Position numbers and translations under genes: made by a program
Notes under the pieces: model-generated
Databases searched by the model: none
The model's input: the letters and a program-made list of their open reading frames with translations, nothing else
Told to the model about the DNA's origin: nothing
Shown here: piece by piece, positions 25,109-37,507 of the stretch
Numbering within the stretch: the first letter of the stretch is position 1
How the letters are laid out: every line of letters starts with the position of its first letter
Source of the DNA: Viridothelium virens
Lineage: Eukaryota; Ascomycota; Dothideomycetes; Trypetheliales; Trypetheliaceae
NCBI GenBank assembly: GCA_010094025.1
Contig: ML991795.1
Location: forward strand, 248,001-312,000
Direction of reading: 5' to 3'
Length of the DNA: 64,000 nt

Positions 25109-28100
25109 ATGCGGTTCATCAAGCCGCAATGGCTGGTTCATCCAGGTATCGCGTTCCAACACCTCCATCTGCGCCTCATTTGGACGCGACTTGCTGATGC
25201 GATCTTCTGTGAAACACAGGCGAAAAGAAAGACCATGAGGTTTACAGCTGCCACGTCTCCCCTGATGGTAGTAGGCTGGTTACCGTTGCTGGAGGTATGC
25301 CCTGTCTCTCCCCTATGCGCCTAGGTGCGCCTGTGGCCTACGCAAGGCGCTGAGAATACAATACAGATGGCTATGTCCGAATATGGTCGACCGAGGCGAT
25401 CTACAATATCGATAAGCCTGAATATGCATCTCAACCGAAACAACTTGCTGCCATGACCTATCATTCCGGCACCATCCATTCAGTACGATTTTCCGGAAAC
25501 AACAAATACCTGGCGTCGGGAGCGGACGATAAGCTTGTGTGCGTATACGTGTTGGATACTAGCGCGCCTCCGCAGCATTCTACATTTGGTAGGATAGCTA
25601 TTCGAAGCTTGGAAAGGAATCAAGAGAGCTAAGGCTTTACGCAGGCTCGAACGAACCTCCCCCCGTCGAAAACTGGCGTGTCTTCCGCCGCCTTATTGGC
25701 CATGAAAACGACGTGCAAGACCTCGGTTGGTCTTACGATTCCTCCATCCTTGTCTCCGTTGGCCTTGATTCGAAGCTCGTAGTCTGGTCTGGACATACGT
25801 TCGAGAAGCTCAAGACACTCTCACAACATCAAAGTCATGTCAAAGGAATAACATTTGATCCGGCGAACAAATATTTTGCAACTGCAAGCGATGACCGTAC
25901 AATCAAGATATTTCGCTTTACTAGTCCACCACCGAATGCAACGTCGCATGACCAGGTGCATAATTTCGTGCTAGAACATACAGTTTCGAAGCCCTTTTCT
26001 GCGTCGCCCCTAACGACGTATTTTCGACGATGTTCGTGGTCGCCAGATGGAAATCATATTGCTGCAGCAAACGCAACCAACGGGCCCGTCAGCTCCGTTG
26101 CGATTATCAATCGAGGGACATGGGAAAGCGAAATCAATCTAATTGGTCACGAAGGGCCTGTGGAGGTTACGGCCTTTTCGCCGCGCCTCTTCTCAAAGGA
26201 GCCACCTCCACCTTCGGGAACGAACGAGCAGCAACCGCCTTCAGTAACAGTCATAGCATGCGCAGGACAAGACAAGACGCTCAGTGTCTGGAATACGAGC
26301 TTTCCCAGACCATTCTTCATCTCACATGAGCTTGCAGCGAAATCTATCTCAGATCTTGCCTGGACGCCCGATGGAGAGAAATTGTTCCTTACGAGCTTGG
26401 ATGGTACCGTTGGGCTTTTCATCTTTCAAAAGGGAGAGCTGGGATACCCAGTAGATACAGCTCAGAATGAGAAGGCGCTAGAGAAATTTGGCGTCGGTAG
26501 GAGAATAGGTGTCGTCGAAGGGACTGATGCTTATCTCCTGGAAGAGCACAGCAAAGCGGGCGAGTTACGAGGCGTTCAGGGTCGTATGGGCGAGCTCATG
26601 GGTGATGGTGCTGCTCAACGAGGGCCTGCAACGAATGGCATTTCTAATGGCCTACATCCTAACGGCGTCAATAGCACTTCAGGACCACCTGAACCTTCCG
26701 CTCCACTAACAAATGGGCATACTATGGCGGGTGCAGCTTCCCAACCACCGGCATCCCAGCCTCCACCCCCAGATCCACAGCAACAGCGCATTGATCGGAT
26801 CAAGCAGCGCGTAACAATCACAAAAGACGGCAAGAAGCGGATAACACCCCTTCTTCTTTCCTCTTCTTCTGGTGTTGCCGAATCCGCCCTTCCTAAACCC
26901 CATCTTCAAGCCTCTGCGCAACAGCGCACGCAAGTCTCCAGCGAAAATGCTCCAGAAACGATTCTCGACCTCTCGAAACCATTTGATGGACTACCGAAAG
27001 GTGGACTCGGAGCACTACTCTTTGGCAACAAGAGAAAGTACGCCGAAATGGAAGACGAAAACGAAGTCACGCCCGAGAAGCGAGCCCAAGAAATCAGCCG
27101 ACAGGGAGGACAAGCACCTATTGTGTTGAACCGACCAGAAGGACTAGTCGCACCACAGGGCCCTCCCATAAAAGACGACACCGTCCCCGAATTCCTCCGC
27201 CCCGCCATCCCCAACCCCGGCCTCAGCCTCGCGCAAATCCGTCTCGCCGTCCCCCACATCCGCTCCGTGATCCTCCGGCCCCTCGACCGCAAGAACCCCA
27301 CCCCTCCCGCTCCTGGCCCCTCCTCTGCTGACAACGCACAAGTAGCCGACGGCAACGGTAGCAACCCCAGCGCCAGCGCCAGCGCCAACGCCGACGTCAA
27401 CTCGTCATCATCATCATCATCGTCCGTCGTCTTCGAATGCCGCAACTCCACACACCCACCGCGCACCGGCCGCGCCCAAGACCGCGAACCCACGCGCGTC
27501 AGCCTCACACGCGCCGGCCTCGTCCAATGGACCGACTTCCTGCCGCGCGCGGTGATCCAAGCGACGGGGAACCGCCATTTCTGGGCGGCGTGCTGCGAGG
27601 ACGGGTCGGTGCACGTGTGGACGCCGGCCGGGCGGCGCTATCTCAATCCGCTCGTGCTCGAGGCGCAGGGCGTCATTCTGGATTGTCGGGGTTGGTGGCT
27701 CATGTGTATTACCGCCGCGGGACTGGTGCATTTGTGGGATTTGCGGAGGCTGAGGAGTGGGTTTGGAGGGGGTGGGCCTGTCAGTCTGGCGCCGGTGCTG
27801 GATGCCGCGGCGATGAGTCAGGGGCCGCATCTTACGGGGGGGCCGAGCTTGGTGTGGGCAAGGTTGAATCAGAAGGGTCGGGTGGTGCTGGCGATGAGCA
27901 ATGGGGATGGGTTTACCTATTCCCCGGAGTTGGGGGTCTGGCAGCGGCTGAGCGAGATGTGGTGGGCGGTGGGGAGTCAGTACTGGAACACGCTTGATGA
28001 GAGCGTGCGGAGCGTACCGACGATGAATGCGTCGTCGTCATCATCGTCAGCGCCGACTGGTCAACTCAGAGGTGGAGCAGCAGTGGCAGAGGATGGTGGC

Positions 28101-28732
28101 GATCATAACGACGAGGACGACGATGCGGACGACCTCGGCGTCGGTATCGAGAACCTTTCCGCGGGCATCGTACCTCTCGTCGAGCGCAACACCACAGACC
28201 AGACACTCCTGCGGGGACGTGCGTACTTCCTGCAGCGTCTTGTCAAGTCGCTGCTGTCGGCGGAGGGATACGAGAATTTCGAGTCGGTAGTGTCTATCGG
28301 ACACCTCGAGAATCGGGTAGCGGCGGCGTTGACGCTGGGGGCGCGCGAGGAGTTCCGCATGTATCTGCTCATGTATGCAAAGCGGTTGGGTAGTGAGGGT
28401 TTGAAGGGGAAGGTGGAGGAGCTGCTGCGGAGTTTGGTGGGGCATTGGTTCGTGGATGAGGGGAGGAAGGGAGAGGAGGATGGGGAGGGGTGGCAGACGA
28501 GTGGGGCGGAGTTGGTAGGGTGGAAGAGGGACGGATTGGTGAAGGAGGTGGTGCTCATTCTTGGTACGTATTTGTCTTTCGTTGTTATCGAAGCTTTGAC
28601 TGACGAAATTTCCTCTTTCTAGGTAAGCATCGTGATCTGCAGAGGATCACGCTACCGTATGCAAGGTTATTGGGGATTATCCATGGGACTGGCGGTGGCG
28701 ATAATGGAGAGGAGATGGTGACGGATATTTGA
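25109..28732 (+). CDS. HIR1: HIR1/HIRA histone chaperone subunit
   Basis: HIRA-family WD40 protein of the replication-independent H3-H4 deposition complex (HIR), which also represses histone genes. Five exons join in frame: 25109-25145, 25220-25294, 25367-25588, 25645-28563 and 28623-28732, all with GT-AG ends, giving 1,120 residues. The N-terminus reads MRFIKPQWLVHPG, then VSPDGSRLVTVAGDGYVRIW and the WD40 propeller to about residue 380. The ASF1-binding B motif lies near residue 490-520 (RIDRIKQRVTITKDGKKRIT). The HIRA C-terminal domain (about 750-1,080) shows WAACCEDGSVHVWTPAG and LENRVAAALTLGAREEFRMY. Between them is a disordered linker containing AGAASQPPASQPPPPDP and poly-Ser. The short last exon ends GEEMVTDI. 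Identification is firm. Confidence 0.95.
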
Positions 28733-29614
28733 GGGGTTGATACCCAGCGTGGAGTTCGGTATGTTATATAAACTCTGGCTTAGGAGTGCCTTCTAACGGT
28801 CCTTTTCGATGTCCTTTGTAAAAATGGGGTTTATGCCAGCCGATTTCTTCAATGGACGGCTCGCCGGATTGCAGCGAGTACGTGGTATAGATAAGTGTGT
28901 TCAGACGATGGCGAGTATTAATCAAAGTCACGAATCTATCGCTTTACAGTAAATATTCCTGCACACGAGATGTCCTGCGAACTTGGCCCCGGTAATAATA
29001 AAATAAAGATCCATCAATGGACGTTCTCAGATATGATACGTGTTGCCTGTACTCGTGGCTACTAATTACGCACAAGCCTTCGGAAAAGATCGGAGAATGT
29101 GAGGTCTCTAGCTCATCTATTTGCTACTGACTGAGATGGTCTGCGGGAATCCGATGATCCCATTCCACCTTCTCATCCTTCTGGGCCTTGTGCCTTGATT
29201 TAATCAGTTGACAAAATATTTCTATTATACTTCCAATTTAGGTTATGTGCGCGACGTCTGCCTAGAAGCGGGGAGTTGGCACAAGACCTAGCCCATTCGG
29301 TAGAAAAGTCTCCAACTTGAAACGTGAAGCTGCCTGGAAAGGAAGGTAGGTGAAATCGATCTGAGAAGGAGGGAGCGGGTGGCGGTGAGAGGATGAAGAA
29401 TGCATCAGGTAGCGCGTGGGGTCTTGTAGGGCTGACGGTAAGGCTGAAGCTTGACCGCGCTACGGACGCGGCCCGTCGTAACATCAACCTCGCGTCGTCG
29501 GTGAACTCAATTAGTACCGCATCTCTATCCCGTTTGCCTGTCCACCTTCTATGACTCCTGCGGCTCGGCGGTATGCACGGGATTCGATGTCACGCTCGCC
29601 GGCCTTGAGAAGCC
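28733..29614. other. Intergenic between HIR1 and RIC1
   Basis: About 0.9 kb holding the HIR1 terminator and RIC1 promoter. A minus-strand frame at 29200-29487 begins with a mitochondrial-presequence-like stretch but otherwise has no support (see rejected items). Confidence 0.4.
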
Positions 29615-32600
29615 ATGTACTGGCCATTAGGAACACCTAGGGTCCATGCTGTGAGCAAGCAGCCATTACAATCACAGGCCACCCAAACGGATGATGGCGC
29701 CTCTCGAATCGATACCGAGTCTTCCGTAGACAAAGAACCTCACCAGAGATCTACAGATAGGCAGCAGTCTATCGATCGCTCGGATCCGGCCGCCATCAGC
29801 GATGAAGAGAGCGAAAATGAGACAGGTAGCACAGCCGAAGACAAGCTGCTAGCCCCCGAGACTAGGAAGCGCCAGTCTTTGAATCTTCGCTCCATTAGCC
29901 GGGTACCCAGGACAGCTCCATATGATGCGCATGACAATGGAGAGATCATCGCCATGCGCATTGCTCGGACGGGGCATATCTTCGTCACCATCACCCGAAC
30001 ATCATTGTTCGTTTGGCAGACAAGGGTAAGTCTCAATGGAGCCTTGAAAAAGTGGGCTGTCCTCTGACTTCGGTTTTAAAGCCAACAGTCGTGCTGGCCT
30101 CAGTGATTCGGTCGCCCCCGTCTCTGCAAACTTATGGATCAAATACGTCAGTGTCGCTTAGACCAGATTCTCTGATCGTCGTAGTGCAGACTGAGCTTGG
30201 CTTTCTGATAACCTATTCGGTGGCTACTGACCCTTCGGCTATAGTGTACAGACAGCAACAGGTGCAGGCAACACATTCTCGCCGGCATAGCATCACCAAT
30301 GGAATTCATCGTAGCCATGGCAATCGCGATCCAGGGGCTGGAGATTACATTCCCGAAATCAACGTTCGATTTCGAATGGTACTCAAGATTGATGCAGGGA
30401 TTGGCCGGACCCTTGCCTTGGATGACGAGCTAGTGGTGTCAACGATCAAACCGGCGGCCGTACAATGTATTCGCTGGACTCCAGATACCAAAGGCTCGCA
30501 GACTAGCACCGAGCTCATTAGCAAAATGACATGGATTTCAAATGAGGCCAAAATCATTGACATGGTGCATGATCGCCCTATGAATCTCTCTACTTGGGTG
30601 ACAGATGATGGTAAGGCGTATGCTGTGCAACGCGTGCCTGGAGCATCAGCGAGTCCGAATCCCAAGCGGTCAGTGAGCATGTTTAAGGGTTACTGTTTTC
30701 ACTCGCCAAAAGTAGTAACTGAACATGGCGTGAAAGTAGCAATCAATGCTCGCTTCTCATTGGTTGCAATCGGCTGTGCAAATGGAAACATCGTCGTCTA
30801 TACTGCTCGTGACTACGACGGTAACATTCCTCTTTCACATACGTTACGTCCCGTCAACTCGGCAGACTCACTGGGTACACTCACGTGTCTTACATATTCG
30901 CCGGACGGACATTGCTTGTTCGCTGGCTACGCTCGCGGATGGATGACCTGGAGTGTATACGGTAAACTCACGGGGAGTAGCTTCAGTTCAGATAGCACTG
31001 TCACTGCATTCAATGACGAGAAATGGCTGACCGGTGTCCATGAGGCATTTTGGATGGGGGGCGGCTCATCTTTGCTGATACTCAGCCCTGCAGATGACCG
31101 CTTATGGACCCTTGAAATGGCTCGAAGCGCAACGACTGGCTGCTTTTCGCCTGACAACATATCCCGCCCTATTCTTCAGACTGACGGTGGCTTCATGCTT
31201 TACAGGGGCTATGAAGTCGCCGACCTTACTGCAATTTCTATGGAATCCTCGTTGTGGCATCATGTCCAAATTCCAGCTGGTTATCTTGCTGACCAGTGGC
31301 CTATACGTTGCTTAGCTGTCTCAGCAGATGGAAGATATGTGGCAGTAGCAGGGCGACGAGGTCTGGCTCATTATAGCGTCAGTAGCGGTCGGTGGAAAAT
31401 GTTTGACGATACAGGTAGCGAAAATGAATTTGCTGTCAGAGGTGGAATGTGCTGGCACCAACACATCCTCTTCGCCGCTGTAGAAACAGATACGGAATAC
31501 CAAGTGAGTTCAACATTTACTGAGCCCTAGCTTTGATCGACTGACCTATTAGCCAGCTCCGCCTGTTCTCGCGAGAAAAGCAAATGGATGAAAACGAGGT
31601 ATTACACATCGAAAATTTTGAGGCACCAATAATTCACATTACATTATCGGGAGATGACTCGTTGCTGGTCTACACTTACGAAAATGTTCTTTTCCACTAC
31701 GTTATCGGTGCTGTCGATTCTACTGTGACAGTGACACTGGTCGGTCAAATAGGACTGCAGGGTATCATCCGAGCCCCACCGCGAGTTCGATCGGTGAGCT
31801 GGATTGTTCCGGAAGAACAGCTACGTATGTCCCGCGACAAATTTCCTGACATGACCAGTTCTAACATGCTGCAGAGCAAGGAGATCCTTCCCAAGACGTT
31901 GCTACAGCTACGGTCTTGTTTCTCGTGGACGGCAAATTAGTCTTACTGCAGCCTTCTGCTAATGAGCAGGGGGAGCTGAAATACGATATGCGAGTAATCG
32001 CATCGAACGTCGAATATTACTCGCTCATGCGGGATCAGGAGGCTGTTGGTGGCGAAGAAAACACGGTTTCATTGCCTTTCCTACCGGACGGAGGCTTGAA
32101 AATCCAGGCCGCACAGTCCAATGGTCTCCGGGATTCGCTCTGGTATTTTGACGGATCGACGGTTCGCGTCTGGACTGATATTCAGGACGTTCTGAGCTCG
32201 GTTCCTCAGGATCTCGGGCGTGACCTTCCCGCTGCTGTGCTGATAAATGTCGATTTTTACCCGCTCTGCGCGCTTGTTTCAAAGGGCATCTTGTTTGGAG
32301 TGGAATCCGAGCTGGTCCAGAGACGAGACCTTTCTTTCGCATTTTGGCGATTTGCAACTAGGGTGAGTTCTGATGATGAGGCTCCACTGCTTCCGCAACT
32401 CTTGACTGATACTATCGCACAGACCCATCTCTTTCTTCCGCCGCTTCTGCGGCATCACCTTTCGCAGTACGATTCACCTGCGGCCCTTCATCTTTCGCAC
32501 CACTATCAAAAATTGCCATACTTTCCCCACGCTTTGGAGGTTCTCCTGCATGATGTGCTCGATGATGAAGTAGAGACAGCACCGCCACCCGAGACTGCTT

Positions 32601-33196
32601 TGTTGCCCAGTATACTTTCCTTCTTGTCATCATTTCCTCAATACCTCGACATCATTGTACAGTGCACGCGCAAGACAGAAGTGCGATCGTGGAGGACGTT
32701 ATTTGCGTACCTGCCCTCACCGCAAGAACTGTTTGAAGAGTCTCTAGATAAAGGGTCACTGAAGACAGCAGGGGGTTATCTTCTTGTTCTGCACAATCTC
32801 GAGGACTTGCACACCGGTTCCAATCTCTCTCTACGACTCCTTCGGCGGGCAACCGAGGTGCGAGATTGGGAGCTGTGTAAAGAACTGGCTCGTTTCCTCA
32901 TGGCTCTGGACGAGTCGGGTAGCACGTTGAGGGAAGCCCTGGCGGAGGTGGATGTGCAAAGCAGAGGTGACGGTGAGGGGGCGGCACGACTACTTGATAC
33001 TCAGCCCAGCCCTACTAGGCAGAGCATGCCAATCACAGCGGGGACGAATGGTGCGCATGGAGCGCATGCACGAGGCATGACCGCCATTAGCGCCGGGCCC
33101 CATAGTCCCCGCAGCGCGGATGCTGACAACGGCGCAGCGGGAACGTACAGTACGCGTGGGGGTGGGGACTACTTCGAGTCCCTACCAGGCTCGTGA
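29615..33196 (+). CDS. RIC1: Ric1, subunit of the Ric1-Rgp1 Rab exchange factor
   Basis: Ric1 with Rgp1 activates the Golgi Rab Ypt6/Rab6 and so controls endosome-to-Golgi retrograde traffic. Five exons join in frame: 29615-30025, 30082-31503, 31557-31824, 31875-32362 and 32423-33196, giving 1,120 residues. The N-terminus is MYWPLGTPRVHA, followed by a disordered insert, then an atypical WD40 propeller (RIARTGHIFVTITRTSLFVW; CLTYSPDGHCLFAGYARGWM; GYLADQWPIRCLAVSADGRY). The alpha-helical RIC1 domain starts near LFLPPLLRHHLSQYDSPAAL and continues through LSHHYQKLPYFPHALEVLLH and FARFLMALDESG-like helices. The last intron (32363-32422) is 60 bp and stop-free, so it is easily missed, but family alignment of FATR to THLF supports removal. 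The C-terminal 80 residues are disordered. Confidence 0.93.
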
Positions 33197-34378
33197 GAGT
33201 TTGAGGTCTGTTAGGGGTCAGTATGACATGTGACACGGAGCATTTAAGCACCATAGTCGCTACATTGACAAGAACGTTGCTCAGGGCCTAGTGGGGGCCG
33301 GTGCCGGCCGGTGCCACAGATCTCAGATGGGCTGTCTGGCTCCACCGCCGTTTACAAGTAAGTCGTAAGCGTAGATAGCACCCAAGGAGGGATTATGAGT
33401 TCCCCTCGACGCGTTTGCCCTTTCACATGTGCTCCGAAAACGATGGTTTGCATTTGCTGTGCCGCAAGCCCTGCAGCTGGGGCTCGCTGACTGGCTCAGT
33501 GGCTCTAGGCCTTGATCCAATAGAGTACAGCTGAAAATATAGGAGAGGCCTGCCCTGAGAAGGCCTGGGTATGTCGGCAATGGTTTTGCTCTCCGCTCCG
33601 AAGTCTTGAGGTCATTCTTGACGCGGCGGAAATGATGCGGTGAAGGCGACCGCAGTCAGCTGCCTTGATGAGAGACGGTGCGTCTATCCACCCGGCGCCA
33701 GTCAGGACGACAGCCATGGCGCTGTCCCTGGCCCGCAAGCGAAAGGATCGCGCATGGAGCGCGGAGTAGCCCTCTGCGAACTGGCGGAACGTGAACAGTT
33801 AGCCTTATGACAGGGCTGAGGCCGCTCTGCATTGCGGCTCTCAGCTGTGCAAAGGAACCTTGAAAAGATGTCGTAAGTCGCTAGCGCAAGGCTGAGACTA
33901 GGCAGCCACACGCCAATCCAAACCTTTTCCTTACATTGCAGTCTGGGGTTGCGAGAATCGCCACTGAACTGGCATTCCCCACTATCGGAATAGGTGGAGC
34001 GGACGGAGAAACAAGCTGGCCAGTCATGGGCTATCGCAGGCGTGATGATTGGTGGTCCTTGCCAAAGTAGGTGTTCGGTAGTCGCGACCACCGCTACGGA
34101 GGTACCGAACCACCAGGCTAACACGGGTATAACCTGCACCTGCACATGCTGCACCCAAAATTCTGCCGGTAGCACCAGCCTGGCTTCCGGGGTCGACTCG
34201 TTAATCTGCACCTGCCTAGGCACTCGAGCCTCAGGTGCCCTTCCCCATTGGCGCTCCTTCTCACTCTCCCTTTCATTCACCATGACCTGCTGGCTGCACA
34301 AATAGATAATATGACTCCTGACGCTCGCGCCCCGATTCTTGTCCGTTGTAGCTGCCTAGCCGGCTGTGTGACTCCGTC
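33197..34378. other. Intergenic between RIC1 and the transcription-factor-like gene
   Basis: About 1.2 kb with no credible coding frame; presumably promoter and 5' UTR of the gene that follows. A short direct repeat of CCGGTGCCGG type lies at 33297-33315. Confidence 0.4.
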
Positions 34379-37300
34379 ATGAATTACTCGCCAACCTTCT
34401 GCTTGGACCTCGAACCCGACGAGTACGGATACGCCAGACCTCGAAACGAGTGGCCCTACGGCCACTCCTACCTCAGCATGGCCCAGCACCAAGCAGCTTT
34501 TTACAATCGCCAATCCCAACAGAACCAGCAGAACCAGCAGCTCCAGCAGCAACAACAAGAGACAACCCAGAATCCTTCATCCCAGCCGTCCAACCAGCAA
34601 TCGACCCCTCTAGACCTAGTCCCGGTGCCGTACTCTGCCGCTGATGACTGGGGTTGGCAACAGGCCATACTAGAGATGTCGTCTCCTTCTTCCATGAGTA
34701 GCCTAAGCAGCATGCCTCCAGGGCTGACGTATTCCGCCGTCACCCTGGACGGAACGGAAGCGGACCCCTTGGTCGATCTCCCAGTTACGTCTATGACTAG
34801 TGCTGCAAGCACGGCCAGCGCCCTCCCTTCTGAACCTTCCTCATTATTTACTAGTAAGATCTAATTACCCCGTTCGAACACGACTTCTTGTCTTTCTTGT
34901 TATGGTGAGCTAAAAATGTCAGAAGACTCTACTTCGCCTAGCGACCATCTTGGTCCGGGTGCTGGTCGAGGCAGCTCTACCTCTCGTCGCCCTAGTCCTG
35001 GCAAAGAGAAAGCCTCGTCACCGGAGAAAGATGTCGCAGCTTCAGCCAAAACTTCCGCACCCAAGGACCTGGAGTTTATCACGGCCGGTCACCCTAGTCA
35101 GTTCAAGGACAAAAGGGTAATGAAGAAGGTGCGATCGGTCGTGATGAGCGACTATGTCAGCAAAAACGAGACTCGTCGAGCTGCCTCAGCATCCACTGGA
35201 AGACCCGCTCCGAAGTCTGGAGCATCGAAGAGATCCAGGACTCAATCAAATGAGACTACCTCTGAACCTCGACCTTCAGTTACCTCGGCACCTGAGAGTC
35301 GAGTAAGACCGTCAATGTCACTACCGATCCAAACTCTGCCTCAATTCGTCCCCGGTCAATTCTCTCCGAACGCTCTGATCGTCCAAAGTCCATCAGGTCG
35401 ATCGACTTCGTCCAATGACTCTGACTTCTCCCTCTCCCACAAGCAGTTGGTTCACCGACGATACCAGCAGGCTCTGGATCTGCTGCTTAGTACACGCTCA
35501 CCCTCTGGGTTGCAGGTACGACCAGGACTAATTGAGTTTGCGGAGCAACACTTCTTTGACCGGGAACAACGACGACCTACTCCTTTGAGAAATTTTCTTG
35601 GGGCTCCATTGGATGCTTTCCGAACGATGCCGCAATCTTCAAGTCGAAAAGTCAATGTGGCGAAGCTCAAGTTTAGCTGTACAACAAACCCTGTCCTTTA
35701 TTTTTGATCCCATCCAACATTACTGACTATCGCCAGGTGCCAAGTTCTTTGGTACACGAGCCATGGGCGCATCTTGGGTGCCTGCGATGCTTCACAATCG
35801 CCTTGCTTTTCTCAGTACACTATGCATGGCAGCCGCCCACGAAGATGCGATGCATTGTCGGACTAGTGACTCAGACGAAATGACTGCCATCAAAACCGAG
35901 GTTACCCATCTCATGATTTACGAGATGCAGTCTGTCGACAATCTGGAGATCATGGCCATTTTGGAACATTTGTGTAGCGAAATCATTCGTACCGGTGCAG
36001 ATGAGAGTCAGTTATATATGCATTCGCAGAGTATGATGAAGTTCGTGAAGCAAAAAGGTGGATTGCAGAACTTAGGTCTTGGTGGTGATTTGGCCAAGTT
36101 CCTGACGACGTAAGTGGAGTTTCGTTGACCAAAGTCCATCATACCCTCTCTTCAACTCTATCGTTTGAATGTTAAGACAAATCCTGAGCAATCCCAAAAT
36201 CCTCGGGTAGTGGAAATTCATTTGGTATTGCCTGGCTATCTCTGTCTGAGAGAACACCTTCACAGACCTTCGAGACACAGAACTAACTCAAATTGTTGCT
36301 TAGGATGACCTTCAACATTGCGGTCTTCTGCGAGATTCAACCTCATACGATGTATCTCCAATTCATCGACAGTTTCAAATTTCCTCCTCCACCGCCCCCC
36401 GAATTTCCGATCCCCGAATCTCCAATATTTTGTCCACGAACCGAGTTCTTTACCTTAATTGAAATTCGAAATGATGAGAAACGAAATCGACGATGTAATC
36501 CGCACACTTATGAGTTATTGACTGAAATGCGCGATCTGACGAACCACTTCTGCGTCGAGGGCAAAACCCTGCAAGCCCTCGACGCCAAAGCCCAAGCCCG
36601 CGGCGGCGTCGAATCCTCCCTCGCTGCAGAAGACTATCTACAACAGCAGGAAGAGGCCCGGCGCAAATTCCAGCGCATCTCCAGCCGCATCTCCCAGAAA
36701 GTCGCCCGACTGCACTCCGCGCTCGAGCCGAACCGCGACGAAACCAACGACTGGTACTACGAAGCCGTCCGCCTCTGCTCCTGCGTCTACACCCACGCCC
36801 TCACGCAGCACCAGCCCTTCTCGCTCGCCGCCACCGCCCTCGGCACCACCGCTGCCATCGAAAACGGCCGCCCCGTCGACGTCACCTACCCGCGCGCCCT
36901 CATGCTCGCCCTCATCAAGTCCGGCATCGACGACTGCTGGGCCGATATGGCGGGTGTCCTCTTCTGGATCACCCTCGTCGGCTCTGCTTCGGGTCGACGC
37001 CAGCGCCCTGCCACTGCGACCCCGACGCCCGGCGCGGAATTCGTCGACCCTTTCTCTGACCCTAGCCTCACTGATCTCTGGGCGTTTGAGCATCCGGCGG
37101 GCGCGGCGGGCTCGGCGTCGGCGCCCGCGTCCATTGCCGATCCGTTTGCTTCGGTGGAGTTGGCGGAGTCGTCGATGGGGTTGGCGCGCTTGTCCCCGCC
37201 GACGCCGACGCCGGGGCCGAGTGGTGCGGGAGGTGGTGGAGGAGGAGGAATGGTGGCGAGGGGAGAGACGGTCTCGCGGGGGACGTCTAGCGCGCTGTCG

Positions 37301-37507
37301 CCGTTGTCGAGGAGGAGTCCGCTGAGGGAGGAGGAGGTGAGGCGGAGGGCGGAGGCGAGGAAGTGGTTGGTTGCGCTGGCGATTCGCTGCTCGGTGCTGC
37401 TGGGGTTCAGTCATGGTGTGCCGCTCATGGGTAGCCTTCGAAGGCTGATCATGGTGCAGGGGCTGCTAGGGTGGGGCGGGCGGAGGATGAGTGCGAGCCC
37501 GTGGTAA
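34379..37507 (+). CDS. Fungal_trans_2/tachykinin-family-like nuclear protein without a zinc cluster
   Basis: Resembles the ascomycete family related to fungal-specific transcription factors, often labelled 'tachykinin family', whose functions are mostly untested. Four exons join in frame: 34379-34853, 34923-35678, 35737-36109 and 36304-37507, giving about 935 residues. The family's N-terminal motif is clear: EFITAGHPSQFKDKRVMKKV then RSVVMSDYVSKNE. The helical middle follows (MLHNRLAFLSTLCMAAAHED; YMHSQSMMKFVKQKGGLQNL), and the C-terminal part has WYYEAVRLCSCVYTHAL. No Zn2Cys6 cluster is present. The first exon (residues 1-158) is Gln-rich and Ser/acidic, like an activation domain; it could instead be a separate gene ending at 34864, but the GTAAGA donor and CAG acceptor keep frame exactly. 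The 194-bp third intron is long for this genome. Confidence 0.72.

Noticed and set aside
29200-29487. Minus-strand frame starting with a mitochondrial-presequence-like stretch (MMLRRAASVARSS)
   Set aside because: Only 95 residues in a promoter region; the rest has no family resemblance and no splice extension was found.
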